Assembly (NCBI GenBank): GCA_035285595.1
Contig: JAYKGV010000004.1
Span: forward strand, 1 to 64,000
Direction: 5' to 3'
Source of the DNA: VGJW01 sp035285595
GTDB taxonomy: Bacteria > Cyanobacteriota > Sericytochromatia > S15B-MN24 > VGJW01
Length of the DNA stretch: 64,000 nt
The notes beneath the pieces are model-generated. The model saw only the letters and a list, made by a program, of their open reading frames with translations, ran no database searches and had not been told where the DNA came from. Positions 36,381 through 43,884 of the stretch are shown here, in pieces; positions within the stretch are counted from its first letter, which is position 1; each line of letters starts with the position of its first letter. Both the position numbers and the translations under genes were made by a program.

Positions 36381-37330
36381 ACGCCCCTGCCGTCGGTCTT
36401 GAAGTCGACGCCGTCTCCAAGGTCTTTCCCGCCCGTGCGGGCCGAACCATGCACGTGGCAGTGGAGCACGTGAGTTTTCTCGTCAAGCCTGGTGAAATTC
36501 TGGGTCTCCTCGGACCCAATGGGGCCGGCAAGACCACCACGCTCAAGATGATCGCGGGTCTCGTCCGACCGACCAGCGGCCATATCCGCATCGATGGGCT
36601 CGATGTCGCCACGCAACGCAGCCGTGCCGTGCGCGGACTGGGTGCCGTGCTCGAGGGCAACCGAAATCTGCATTGGAAGCTTACGGCTGGCGAGAACCTG
36701 GATTACTTCGGGGCCCTCAAGGGCGTGACGGGCCTGCGGGCGCGCAGAGACGCCCTGATCGAACGACTGGGGCTCGGATCTCACGTCCGCAAGCGCGTGG
36801 GCGAGCTCTCGCGTGGGCTGCAGCAGCGGGTGGCCATCGCGGTGGCGCTGCTGGGAGAGCCCAGGACCCTCTTGCTCGACGAGCCGACGTTGGGGCTCGA
36901 TGTAGAGGCCGCCGTAACCTTTCGCGGGGTGGTGCGGGATATCGCGCGCGCAGGCTGCGGCATCGTCTTGACCACGCACCAGATGGAAGTGGCGCAGGAC
37001 CTGTCCGATCATATCGCCATCATGGCGGGGGGACACCTGCGGGCACTCGATGGCCTTGCCGCGCTCAGGGCCGCGTACAGGGCGCCTGGCCACTCTGTCG
37101 CCTTCCGGGGTTTCTTGGAGCCGGATCTGGCCGAGACCTTGGCCGCCCATGGCCTTGGCGAGCTGACTTCGGCGGAGGGTCTCTGGACCGGGGTGGTGGC
37201 AGAGGCGGAGAGTTTGCCCGGGATCCTGGGTCGCTTGCTGGAAGCGAGACTGGACCTTGCCTATGTGAAGGCGCGAGAGGTCGACCTTGAAGCGCTCTAC
37301 TTGCGCATCGTCACGGGAGAGGTCGCATGA
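36377..37330 (+). CDS. ABC transporter ATP-binding protein, NatA-like
   Basis: A 317-residue ABC ATPase of the ABC-2 exporter (NatA/CcmA) type. Walker A is GLLGPNGAGKTTTLKMI, the signature is LSRGLQQRVAIA (slightly unlike LSGGQ), Walker B is TLLLDEPTLGLD and the switch His is in TTHQMEVA. The last 80 residues are the extra C-terminal domain common in this group. The cargo cannot be inferred from sequence alone. It overlaps both neighbours by 4 bases and must pair with the following permease. Confidence 0.93.
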   Translation: MNAPAVGLEVDAVSKVFPARAGRTMHVAVEHVSFLVKPGEILGLLGPNGAGKTTTLKMIAGLVRPTSGHIRIDGLDVATQRSRAVRGLGAVLEGNRNLHWKLTAGENLDYFGALKGVTGLRARRDALIERLGLGSHVRKRVGELSRGLQQRVAIAVALLGEPRTLLLDEPTLGLDVEAAVTFRGVVRDIARAGCGIVLTTHQMEVAQDLSDHIAIMAGGHLRALDGLAALRAAYRAPGHSVAFRGFLEPDLAETLAAHGLGELTSAEGLWTGVVAEAESLPGILGRLLEARLDLAYVKAREVDLEALYLRIVTGEVA

Positions 37331-38133
37331 ACCTTTGGCGGCTTTTCGTCGCGGAGTTGCGACGCGAGGCGATCTTGCTCGTCCGTTACCCCCTTGAGAC
37401 GGTCTCGCGCCTCGTCTGGAATCTGGGCTTCGCGCTCCTTATTTTCTTCGGGTTCTCGGCTGCGGTGGGCAGTCAGGCCTCCGCGCTTCCTGGCTTCGAG
37501 GAGGGGAATGTCGGTCGCCTGCTGGGCCTGCTCACGACCTACATTGCCATCAATGGTCTTGGCAATGCCGCCGAACTCATCTCGGAGGAAGTTCAAACGG
37601 GTACCCTCGAACAGGCGGCACTCTCGCCGCCGCCTCTCGTGCTGGTGGTCCTGCTTCGGGATCTCGCCAGTTATGTCGAAATGCTGCTCCGGTTCGCTCT
37701 GGTGTTGGGGATCGCTTGCCTGGTGACGGGTGTGAGGCTGCATCTCGATGTGCCCGCCTACATCGTGTTGCTGACTTTGATGTATCTCGGCATGGAGGGT
37801 ATCGGACTCATGCTGGGTGGGGCGAGCCTCATTGCCAAACGCATCGCCACGTTGTCGCAGTTCGCCGTGATGTTGGTCTTTGGCCTTGCGATCGTGCCGC
37901 TGGGAGATCTGCCCGTTTGGGCCCGGCCGTTCGTGACGGCTTTTCCGTTCACGAACGCACTGGAACAGTTGCGGGCCGTGGCCGTCGGCGGGAGTGGCCT
38001 CGCCGAGCTCTGGCTAGCTGGCCGCCTGCCGAATCTTCTGGTGGGTGCCCTGGTTTGGCTCGTGGCGGGTCTGCTGGTCTTTGCCCGTGCAGAGCGCAGG
38101 GCCCGTGAGCTAGGCACCCTAAACCAGTACTGA
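37327..38133 (+). CDS. ABC-2 type transporter permease
   Basis: A 268-residue ABC-2 permease with six hydrophobic segments, including the typical ALSPPPLVLVVLLRDL loop region and a C-terminal span LLVGALVWLVAGLLVF. It partners the upstream ATPase. Drug, lipid or polysaccharide export is possible. Translation is coupled by ATGA overlap. It is the last gene of the run that starts with lipoprotein A2. Confidence 0.9.
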   Translation: MNLWRLFVAELRREAILLVRYPLETVSRLVWNLGFALLIFFGFSAAVGSQASALPGFEEGNVGRLLGLLTTYIAINGLGNAAELISEEVQTGTLEQAALSPPPLVLVVLLRDLASYVEMLLRFALVLGIACLVTGVRLHLDVPAYIVLLTLMYLGMEGIGLMLGGASLIAKRIATLSQFAVMLVFGLAIVPLGDLPVWARPFVTAFPFTNALEQLRAVAVGGSGLAELWLAGRLPNLLVGALVWLVAGLLVFARAERRARELGTLNQY

Positions 38134-38400
38134 CGAAGGTCCGGGGATGGGCCCATTGACCCGCATCATCCTCCCGCGCTGTAAGGGGGGGCTGTCCCTT
38201 CAGGGCGTCGCTGTGCCAGCCGTCGTGGTGGGCGATTTTGCTGCAAATCCGTCCGTGAACCCGGACGTGGACGCCGTAGACCGGTTCAGCGTGCAACCGA
38301 GAGGTCGGGAGGGCAACGCCGCGGCGACCGGATTCCGCCAAAGCGGCTCGTGCCTGAAGAACGCGCCTTGGTCTCTCGTGGGTGGGACGGCGCGTGGCTC
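38134..38400. other. Intergenic region without a convincing gene
   Basis: About 270 bases between the ABC permease and the tRNA promoter. An 85-codon plus-strand frame is present but has no ribosome binding site or familiar sequence. A hairpin at 38179-38203 (CTG-AAGGG with CCCTT-CAG, one bulge, 8-base loop) could end the ABC transcript, though no U tract follows. An unannotated small RNA cannot be excluded. Confidence 0.4.
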
Positions 38401-38429
38401 TTGACGCGTGACGGGGCCTTTGGGATACT
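38401..38429 (+). promoter_or_regulatory. Promoter of the tRNA-Glu pair
   Basis: TTGACG at 38401-38406 and GATACT at 38424-38429 are separated by exactly 17 bases, a near-consensus sigma-70 promoter. It lies 16 bases upstream of the first tRNA. Confidence 0.8.
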
Positions 38430-38445
38430 GAAGCTCTCAGGCCGT

Positions 38446-38517
38446 GGCCCCATGGTCTAGCGGTTAGGACATCGCCCTTTCAAGGCGGTAACACGGGTTC
38501 GAATCCCGTTGGGGCTA
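38446..38517 (+). tRNA. tRNA-Glu (anticodon TTC)
   Basis: A full cloverleaf of 72 nt. The acceptor is GGCCCCA/TGGGGCT, the D arm GTCT...GGAC, the anticodon arm TCGCC-CTTTCAA-GGCGG with anticodon TTC, and the T arm ACGGG-TTCGAAT-CCCGT. The discriminator is A. The 3' CCA is not encoded (the bases that follow are CTT), so it must be added by a nucleotidyltransferase. Confidence 0.97.
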
Positions 38518-38530
38518 CTTCCTAAGCTAG

Positions 38531-38606
38531 GCCCCCTTCGTCTAGAGGCCTAGGACGCCGCCCTCTCACGGCGGTAACAGGGGTTCGAATCCCCTAGGGG
38601 GTACCA
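38531..38606 (+). tRNA. tRNA-Glu (anticodon CTC)
   Basis: A full cloverleaf. The acceptor is GCCCCCT/AGGGGGT, the anticodon arm CCGCC-CTCTCAC-GGCGG with anticodon CTC, and the T arm GGGG-TTCGAAT-CCCC. Unlike its neighbour, the 3' CCA is encoded. The two tRNAs are 13 bases apart and share one promoter and terminator. Confidence 0.97.
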
Positions 38607-38609
38607 TAT

Positions 38610-38650
38610 CCGGGTCCGTCGGATTCATCCGACAGGCCCGGTTTTGCTTT
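38610..38650 (+). terminator. Rho-independent terminator after the tRNA pair
   Basis: A long stem with inner GTCGGA-TTCA-TCCGAC and outer CCGGG/CCCGG is followed directly by TTTTGCTTT, a classic intrinsic terminator. Confidence 0.9.
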
Positions 38651-38718
38651 TAAGGGGCCGCCCCAAGAGGGGATTGCGTGCTCACCTGCTTCGACGGCCC
38701 GCCCTATCCTAAGCAGAA

Positions 38719-38751
38719 GGGGGGACATCCCGCGTGGCGGAACGTCCCCCC
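38719..38751 (-). terminator. GC-rich hairpin at the end of the SLH protein gene
   Basis: GGGGGGAC and GTCCCCCC form an 8-bp stem with a 17-base loop, 18 bases past the stop of the minus-strand SLH gene. There is no U tract on the minus strand, so termination strength is uncertain. Confidence 0.5.
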
Positions 38752-38768
38752 GGAAACCGTCGTGGGTG

Positions 38769-40073
38769 TCAGAAGCCCAATTGGAGGCCAGCCAAGCCTC
38801 GAACGGCATTGGCACCTGGCCTTCTGTCCCACTGCACGCCAAGGACCAACGCCTGTTTGTCCGTCATCCGCCAGTCGCCCTGGATCCCGGCAGCGGCCAG
38901 CAGGCCGAGGGGGGTCCCCACGGGCTCGAGCGGCGCGAAGTCCGTCTGGACCTGCAGGCCGAGGGCGTCGCGACGCCAGTGGGCGAAGCCGCCCAGTACC
39001 GGCAGGGCGGCCGAGAAGGAGCCCGCCATGGTGGCCCGCACTCCGGCATAGGGTTGAAGTTGCAGGCGACCGTCCAGCACGCCGTCCAGCACCGGTCCTT
39101 GCGGTCCCGTACCTGCCAGCACAGAAAAGGCCCCTGCGGTGGGGGCAAGGCCCACGCTGCCGTCCAGATAGCCGAACCAGCGCTCCAGCGGCCCCAGCGC
39201 TTCTGGGTAGGCGGCCGCCTTCAGGAACAGGTCCCCGGCTGTCCCTCCAGGCGAGCCCTCGGCGACACCCGCTCCTGCAGCAAACTGAAGGGGATGGCGT
39301 TCGAGGAATCGATCCCCGTGAAGCTTCTCAGCCATAGCGGCACGCTCCACCGCCGAGCGCCGGATGAGTTCGCGAATCATCCCGAAGCTGGCGGACGCAA
39401 TCGCGGCGAACTGATAGCGGTTGAGCAAACCGTCGGGCCGGAACGTGATGTCGGGGAAGCCCACCATCACGCGATACCGCTGGTTGTCCTCCAAGATGGC
39501 GTGGTAGGCCCACTCGGACTCCCTCACATCCTTGAAAGGGTTGTCAGGAGAACGGGGGTCGCGCGGCAGCACCGCCCCCCGGGACTCGCCCAGTGCAAGC
39601 AGATTGCGGACGACCGTGGCGATTTCCGCACGCGTCACCTGGGTGTCAGGCAAGAATTTGCCCTGCTGGACATCAGGTACACCTTCCCAGAGGCCATAAC
39701 GATTGGCGAGCTTCAAGATGCCCCCCGTCCGGGATTCGCTGCCCAGCAAGTCCGTGAAGGTCTGTTCTCCGGGTTTGTCTAGAGCCCACGAGGTTTTGGA
39801 GAGCAGCTCGAGCTCTTGCACGAGGTCCTCGAGGGCCCACGCAAGATCGGCCCGCGAGAAGGCTGCCTCGCCTCGGAAAGTGTTGTCGGTGAAGCCTTTC
39901 ATCAGGACGCGGCGGATGCTCATCTCCGCCACGGCGTCCGCGGCCCAATGATCGCCTGGGACATCCCGGTAGGCTTCTTCCACGGCGTGAGCGTGGGCAG
40001 TAAGGGTCCACGGCCCCGCCAAGGGCAGGGAAACGGCCAGCAGAGTCGTCGCAAACAATTTGAAGTGTCGCAT
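38769..40073 (-). CDS. SLH-domain outer-membrane barrel protein
   Basis: A 434-residue exported protein. The signal peptide has LFATTLLAVSLPLAG and a likely AHA cleavage site. Three SLH-like domains follow, with YRDVPGDHWAADAVAEM, TFTDLL..., YGLWEGVPDVQQGKFLPDTQ and PFKDVRESEWAYHAIL..., FPDITFRPDGLLNRYQFAA. SLH domains bind pyruvylated or polyamine-modified peptidoglycan. The last 180 residues alternate like beta strands and end in Phe (GLAGLQLGF), as in outer-membrane barrels. This layout matches the SLH porins and anchors of Cyanobacteria and other diderms such as Deinococcus and Negativicutes. Divergent from the next gene. Confidence 0.82.
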   Translation of the reverse strand: MRHFKLFATTLLAVSLPLAGPWTLTAHAHAVEEAYRDVPGDHWAADAVAEMSIRRVLMKGFTDNTFRGEAAFSRADLAWALEDLVQELELLSKTSWALDKPGEQTFTDLLGSESRTGGILKLANRYGLWEGVPDVQQGKFLPDTQVTRAEIATVVRNLLALGESRGAVLPRDPRSPDNPFKDVRESEWAYHAILEDNQRYRVMVGFPDITFRPDGLLNRYQFAAIASASFGMIRELIRRSAVERAAMAEKLHGDRFLERHPLQFAAGAGVAEGSPGGTAGDLFLKAAAYPEALGPLERWFGYLDGSVGLAPTAGAFSVLAGTGPQGPVLDGVLDGRLQLQPYAGVRATMAGSFSAALPVLGGFAHWRRDALGLQVQTDFAPLEPVGTPLGLLAAAGIQGDWRMTDKQALVLGVQWDRRPGANAVRGLAGLQLGF

Positions 40074-40212
40074 GGACACAGGATATCGCACGCGAGGGCA
40101 TGACGTCGGTCTGGACGCCCGGCGGGAACCATGGTTGTCTGGGTCGCGACTCCGTACCATGGGTGTACGGCGGACCGGGACGCTCCCAGAATCTCAGCAG
40201 GAGGCATGTGCC

Positions 40213-41208
40213 ATGGCTCGCATTTCCGGCAACCTCGCGGCACGCGTATGTGCCATTTCCTTGTTCTCGGCTGCAATGGTTGCGCCTGCGGTGCAGGCTC
40301 AGGTCGTGGCGGGGCCCGTGGGATCTGCGCCTATGGGGACTGCTCCCGTCATGCCGACCCTGGCCTCTCTGCTGCCCGTGCCCATGCCCGAACGGCCCGG
40401 TGACATCTGGACCGGCGGGGGCCTGCTTTTCGCACCGCGGTATCTCTCTCAGGGAGCGCTGGAGCTCGGGGTGGGCGGCATGTCGTTGCTTTCGGCACCG
40501 GTGTCCGGCATGTCCTCGATTGCGCCTGTGGCGGGTTTGCGTCTGGGCATGCAGGACGGCGTCGAATTGGCCGCATTGCTTGGGCCGGTCACCCTCGCAG
40601 GGATCCGGGCTCGGATCTCCCAGTCAATGTGGGGCGCCACGGGCCTTTCGATGCTCTACCGCAGCGATGTATATCCGACCACCGATGCGCAAACCGCCCA
40701 GAGGCCGGAGCTTGTGCCCCCGTTTTTCGGGCTGTTCGCGGCTCCCGGTCTCAGGGCCAACCAAGGTGTCGAGGTTCGGTTCGATTTGATGCAAAACCTC
40801 TCCAACATGCGCTTCTATGCCGTGCCCAGCTTGAGGATGATGTCCAATGGCAACCGGTTGGGCCTGGGCGTTGGCTCGGACCTCGATCTGGGGCAGGTCG
40901 TGCTGGGTTGGAACTACAATGGCGGCTTGCTTGCCTCGGGTGGTGCAGGGCTCAATCCCCTCGAAAGTCAGTGGGGATTGGGCGGACGGTTGATCCTCAG
41001 CCCCAACGCCTATCTGACGGGGACGTGGATTTCGGTATCCGGCGATGCCTACGGCCAACGTAGCCAAGCCGTGATGGCAGGGATTGGTTTCAATACCTCG
41101 GCGGGTGGTGGAGGGTACGGTCCGGTCATGGCGCCCATGTCCCCCATGGCGCCGATGCCTGCGCCGCAGGCACCGGCCGGCGGCGGCATGATCCGTCGCT
41201 CGAACTGA
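40213..41208 (+). CDS. Probable outer-membrane/surface beta protein
   Basis: A 331-residue exported protein with no named family. A signal peptide (ISLFSAAMVAPAVQAQ, cleavage near QA) is preceded by AGGAGG 8 bases before the ATG at 40213. The body has alternating amphipathic strands (GGLLFAPRYLSQGALELGVG, VEVRFDLMQNLSNMRFYAVP, GQVVLGWNYNGGLLA) typical of a small barrel or surface beta-sandwich. The tail is rich in Met, Pro, Ala and Gly. It diverges from the SLH barrel gene and precedes the GH3 hydrolase gene by 12 bases. Confidence 0.75.
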   Translation: MARISGNLAARVCAISLFSAAMVAPAVQAQVVAGPVGSAPMGTAPVMPTLASLLPVPMPERPGDIWTGGGLLFAPRYLSQGALELGVGGMSLLSAPVSGMSSIAPVAGLRLGMQDGVELAALLGPVTLAGIRARISQSMWGATGLSMLYRSDVYPTTDAQTAQRPELVPPFFGLFAAPGLRANQGVEVRFDLMQNLSNMRFYAVPSLRMMSNGNRLGLGVGSDLDLGQVVLGWNYNGGLLASGGAGLNPLESQWGLGGRLILSPNAYLTGTWISVSGDAYGQRSQAVMAGIGFNTSAGGGGYGPVMAPMSPMAPMPAPQAPAGGGMIRRSN

Positions 41209-41220
41209 TGAGTCTCGGCC

Positions 41221-42720
41221 GTGCCCTCGCCGCTTGCTTCCCTCATCTGCCCCGTCCTCAGGGTTCCCGAGGACGGTGACCTCGGGCCGCTCATTGCAGC
41301 ACAAGAGCGCTTCGGATGGGGTGGTTACATCGTGTTCCGCGCGCCCGAGGGCTTGGTCGACGTGGTGCATCGACTCGAGGCCGTCAGTGACTTGCCACTG
41401 CTGATCGCATCCGACATTGAATATGGGGCCGGTCAGCAGCTGGCGGGGGCCACGGTCTTGCCTTGTGCGATGGCGCTCGCTGCGACAGGTGACATGGCTG
41501 CCGTTCGGGAGGCGGCCAGCCTGACGGCTCGCGAGGCCAGACTGCGGGGAGTGAACTGGGCCTTTGCCCCCGTGGCTGACGTCAACAGCAACCCTCGCAA
41601 CCCCATCATCAACATGCGTAGCTTCGGCAGCCAGCCTGCGGCGGTCGCCGCCTGTGTGTCCGCGTGGGTCGGCGCGGCGCAGGAAGCAGGCTTGCTGGCC
41701 TGCGCCAAGCATTTTCCCGGGCACGGTGACACCGAGGTGGATTCCCACACCACGCTACCTACCCTGGGAGTCGATCGTGCCCATCTGGACTTGGTCGAGT
41801 TTCCCCCCTTCCGTGCAGCCATCGCCGCGGGGGCCGGAAGCGTCATGGTGGGGCATCTGGCCGTACCTGCCCTCGACCCTGCAGGCTTGCCCGCGACCTT
41901 GTCACGTCCGGTCGTGACGGGCCTGCTGCGCGAGGAGTTGGGCTTCGATGGCCTCGTGGTCACCGATGCCTTGATCATGGGGGGGGTGACGGAGGGCTGG
42001 TCCGAGGAGGATGCCGTCACGGCGGCCTTGGAAGCCGGCTGTGACGTACTTTTGATGCCACCCGATCCCGAAAGGGCCCTTGAGGCATTGGAAAACGCGG
42101 TCCGCGGCGGAAGGGTGAGCCCGGCCCGGGTGCAAAACGCCCTCGCGCGGGTGGCGAGGCACCGTGAGGCCTTGCGGCATCTGCCACCGGTCACGCCCGC
42201 CACGCCTGCAGAGGGCCTGGCCATTGCCGAGCGATTGTCTCGCCAGGCCCTGACTCTGGTCCATGGCGATCCGGGGCAGCCTGATCCGTCGTCCTGCCTC
42301 GCGGTCATCGTGGATGACGATGGGGAGGTGGGGCCGGATTCGCCGTGGGTACAGGCGCTCACGGCCCGTGGTTTCGAGCCGTATGTCCTCCGGCCGGGGT
42401 TCACGAGAGAGGAGGGGACAGCCTTGATCCAGCGGGCCCGTGAGGTCGGTGGTGCACTTCTGTCCCTGTTCTCCCTGATCAAGGCCTGGAAGGACCGCAG
42501 CGATCTGGGGCCGGAGCTGGCGGCCGTGGCGAAGGAGCTCGCGGAAACGGTGCCGACGACCGTAATCTCTTTTTCGAGCCCCTACCTCATCGGGCAATGC
42601 CCAGCTGCCGCGGCCTACATCTGCGCCTACGGAGCTGGCCCTGCCGAACAGCAGGCTGTGGTGGAGGCCTTGTGGCTTGGCGGAGGATTTCCCGGTCGTT
42701 TGCCCGTCGAGTTGGCTTGA
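41221..42720 (+). CDS. Glycoside hydrolase family 3 (NagZ-like beta-N-acetylhexosaminidase)
   Basis: A 499-residue GH3 enzyme. The NagZ-type catalytic block KHFPGHGDTEVDSHTTLP carries the His/Asp general acid-base pair, and the nucleophile Asp is in LVVTDALIMGG. NagZ removes GlcNAc from muropeptides during peptidoglycan recycling. Its usual length is about 340 residues; here a C-terminal GH3 alpha/beta domain (about 340-499) is added, as in some Gram-positive and spirochaete enzymes. It starts at a GTG 12 bases after the preceding gene, with no signal peptide. The substrate is inferred from motifs. Confidence 0.88.
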   Translation: MPSPLASLICPVLRVPEDGDLGPLIAAQERFGWGGYIVFRAPEGLVDVVHRLEAVSDLPLLIASDIEYGAGQQLAGATVLPCAMALAATGDMAAVREAASLTAREARLRGVNWAFAPVADVNSNPRNPIINMRSFGSQPAAVAACVSAWVGAAQEAGLLACAKHFPGHGDTEVDSHTTLPTLGVDRAHLDLVEFPPFRAAIAAGAGSVMVGHLAVPALDPAGLPATLSRPVVTGLLREELGFDGLVVTDALIMGGVTEGWSEEDAVTAALEAGCDVLLMPPDPERALEALENAVRGGRVSPARVQNALARVARHREALRHLPPVTPATPAEGLAIAERLSRQALTLVHGDPGQPDPSSCLAVIVDDDGEVGPDSPWVQALTARGFEPYVLRPGFTREEGTALIQRAREVGGALLSLFSLIKAWKDRSDLGPELAAVAKELAETVPTTVISFSSPYLIGQCPAAAAYICAYGAGPAEQQAVVEALWLGGGFPGRLPVELA

Positions 42721-42756
42721 GGCAGGTGATCCCCGCCTCGACCGACGGGCCGCCGG

Positions 42757-43287
42757 TCAGTCCCTGAGCTTTTCGTAGCGCGGACGTTGCCATGGTTTGA
42801 AGCGCAGGTACTCCTTGTCGAGTCGCTTCTGGATGACGTTCAACCTGCTCTCTACATAACGTTCCAGCTCTTCGAACACCGGTTTCGCGAGGATTCGCTC
42901 TCTGCCGACCATTCGAACGAAGCGGTCGTGGTAGGGATTCATCAGTTCCTGAAGCCGGAGGCCATACCAGGCTCTGATGACCTGGACCTCGCGAGCATGC
43001 TTGAAGCTATAGGTCGGCGGGTACTGGGCATCAAGGTAGTCGATTTGTGGCTGAAGCTCGGAAATGGCTCGGTCGAAGGAAGTGGGGCGGCGGGCCACCA
43101 CCCTTCCCGCGGGACCCGGGGAGCGATAGGGGAAGGGGTCCTCGGGTTCGACCGGTGGCGGAGCGCAGCTTGCAGCACTCAGGACCAACAGCGGGGCAAG
43201 CAGTCTGAGACCTCGGTCGAGCAGCCCTCCACGATCGGCAGCGCGTGGCACCGCAGCCGGAGACGGGGCAGAGGTGGATTGATGCAA
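42757..43287 (-). CDS. Hypothetical lipoprotein
   Basis: A 176-residue predicted lipoprotein of no known family. The lipobox is LVLSAASC, followed by a Pro-rich linker and an alpha-helical domain rich in Arg, Glu and Tyr (SRLNVIQKRLDKEYLRFKPW). Starts: TTG at 43287 or an internal GTG 13 codons in; both give a signal peptide. It converges with the GH3 gene and lies downstream of the FeoC-like gene. Confidence 0.65.
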   Translation of the reverse strand: MHQSTSAPSPAAVPRAADRGGLLDRGLRLLAPLLVLSAASCAPPPVEPEDPFPYRSPGPAGRVVARRPTSFDRAISELQPQIDYLDAQYPPTYSFKHAREVQVIRAWYGLRLQELMNPYHDRFVRMVGRERILAKPVFEELERYVESRLNVIQKRLDKEYLRFKPWQRPRYEKLRD

Positions 43288-43371
43288 GGTGGTGTTGATC
43301 TTTTGCCCCGCATGAAGTTACTTGATGCAGGGCGATTGGCGGTGCACCGCCATCCGGCTTCAAGCCACGGC

Positions 43372-43833
43372 TCAGTCTGCTGCCGAGCGGGCCCTCGCCT
43401 GAGCGCGCGCTACCCAGGCGGCCTGAACCTCCTCGGCCGATGCTCGGGCGCCAGGCAAAGGGACCTCGTTCTCGTCGCTCGTCGGCGCCGACCGCAGGGC
43501 CTCTTCGCCTGCTCGGGTGACCACATAGGGCTGGTTCATGCCGCAGCAGCCTTCCATAAAGGCCAATTCGGAATTCAAAGGGTCCGCGTGATCGGTCGCC
43601 AACGCCTTCTGTGACGAACAGCCTCCGCCCGCGCAGTTGCCGCAGGATCCGCTGTTCGCGTCAGGACCCAGATGATGGCACACACCCAGCACGGGGTCGT
43701 TCAGCCAGCCCGCGTCCTGCAGTTGGACGACCAGAGTTCCCGCCATCCAGGCGCTCAACCCGAAGTGACTTCGGATCTCGGTCAACCGGGCCCCGTCTCG
43801 CGCAGCCACCCACTTCAGCACTTCAAGCAGCAC
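43372..43833 (-). CDS. FeoC-like winged-helix protein with Cys cluster
   Basis: A 153-residue protein. Residues about 1-45 form a winged helix (VLKWVAARDGARLTEIRSHF, AGTLVVQLQDAGWL) like FeoC, the Fe-S regulator of ferrous iron uptake. Eight Cys follow, in CHHLGP, SCGNCAGGGCSS and GCCGM, which could bind an iron-sulfur cluster or zinc. Iron or redox sensing is inferred; no feoA or feoB is nearby. It starts at a GTG and diverges from selA across about 50 bases. Confidence 0.6.
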   Translation of the reverse strand: MLLEVLKWVAARDGARLTEIRSHFGLSAWMAGTLVVQLQDAGWLNDPVLGVCHHLGPDANSGSCGNCAGGGCSSQKALATDHADPLNSELAFMEGCCGMNQPYVVTRAGEEALRSAPTSDENEVPLPGARASAEEVQAAWVARAQARARSAAD

Positions 43834-43884
43834 CCTTGCATCCTAGTCAGAGGGCCCGAACGGGGTCAAGCGCTAGAATGGAGC

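Noticed and set aside
38134..38400. Riboswitch or structured RNA upstream of the tRNAs
   Set aside because: Only one simple hairpin was seen; no known riboswitch core could be matched by eye.
38147..38404. 85-codon frame before the tRNA pair
   Set aside because: It has no ribosome binding site and no recognisable protein features, and it runs up to the tRNA promoter. Left as an unassigned region.
43834..43884. tRNA(Sec) (selC) near selA/selB
   Set aside because: The selA upstream gap is only about 50 bases and the gap after the SpoU gene is short. I found no 90-100 nt Sec tRNA cloverleaf in the window.
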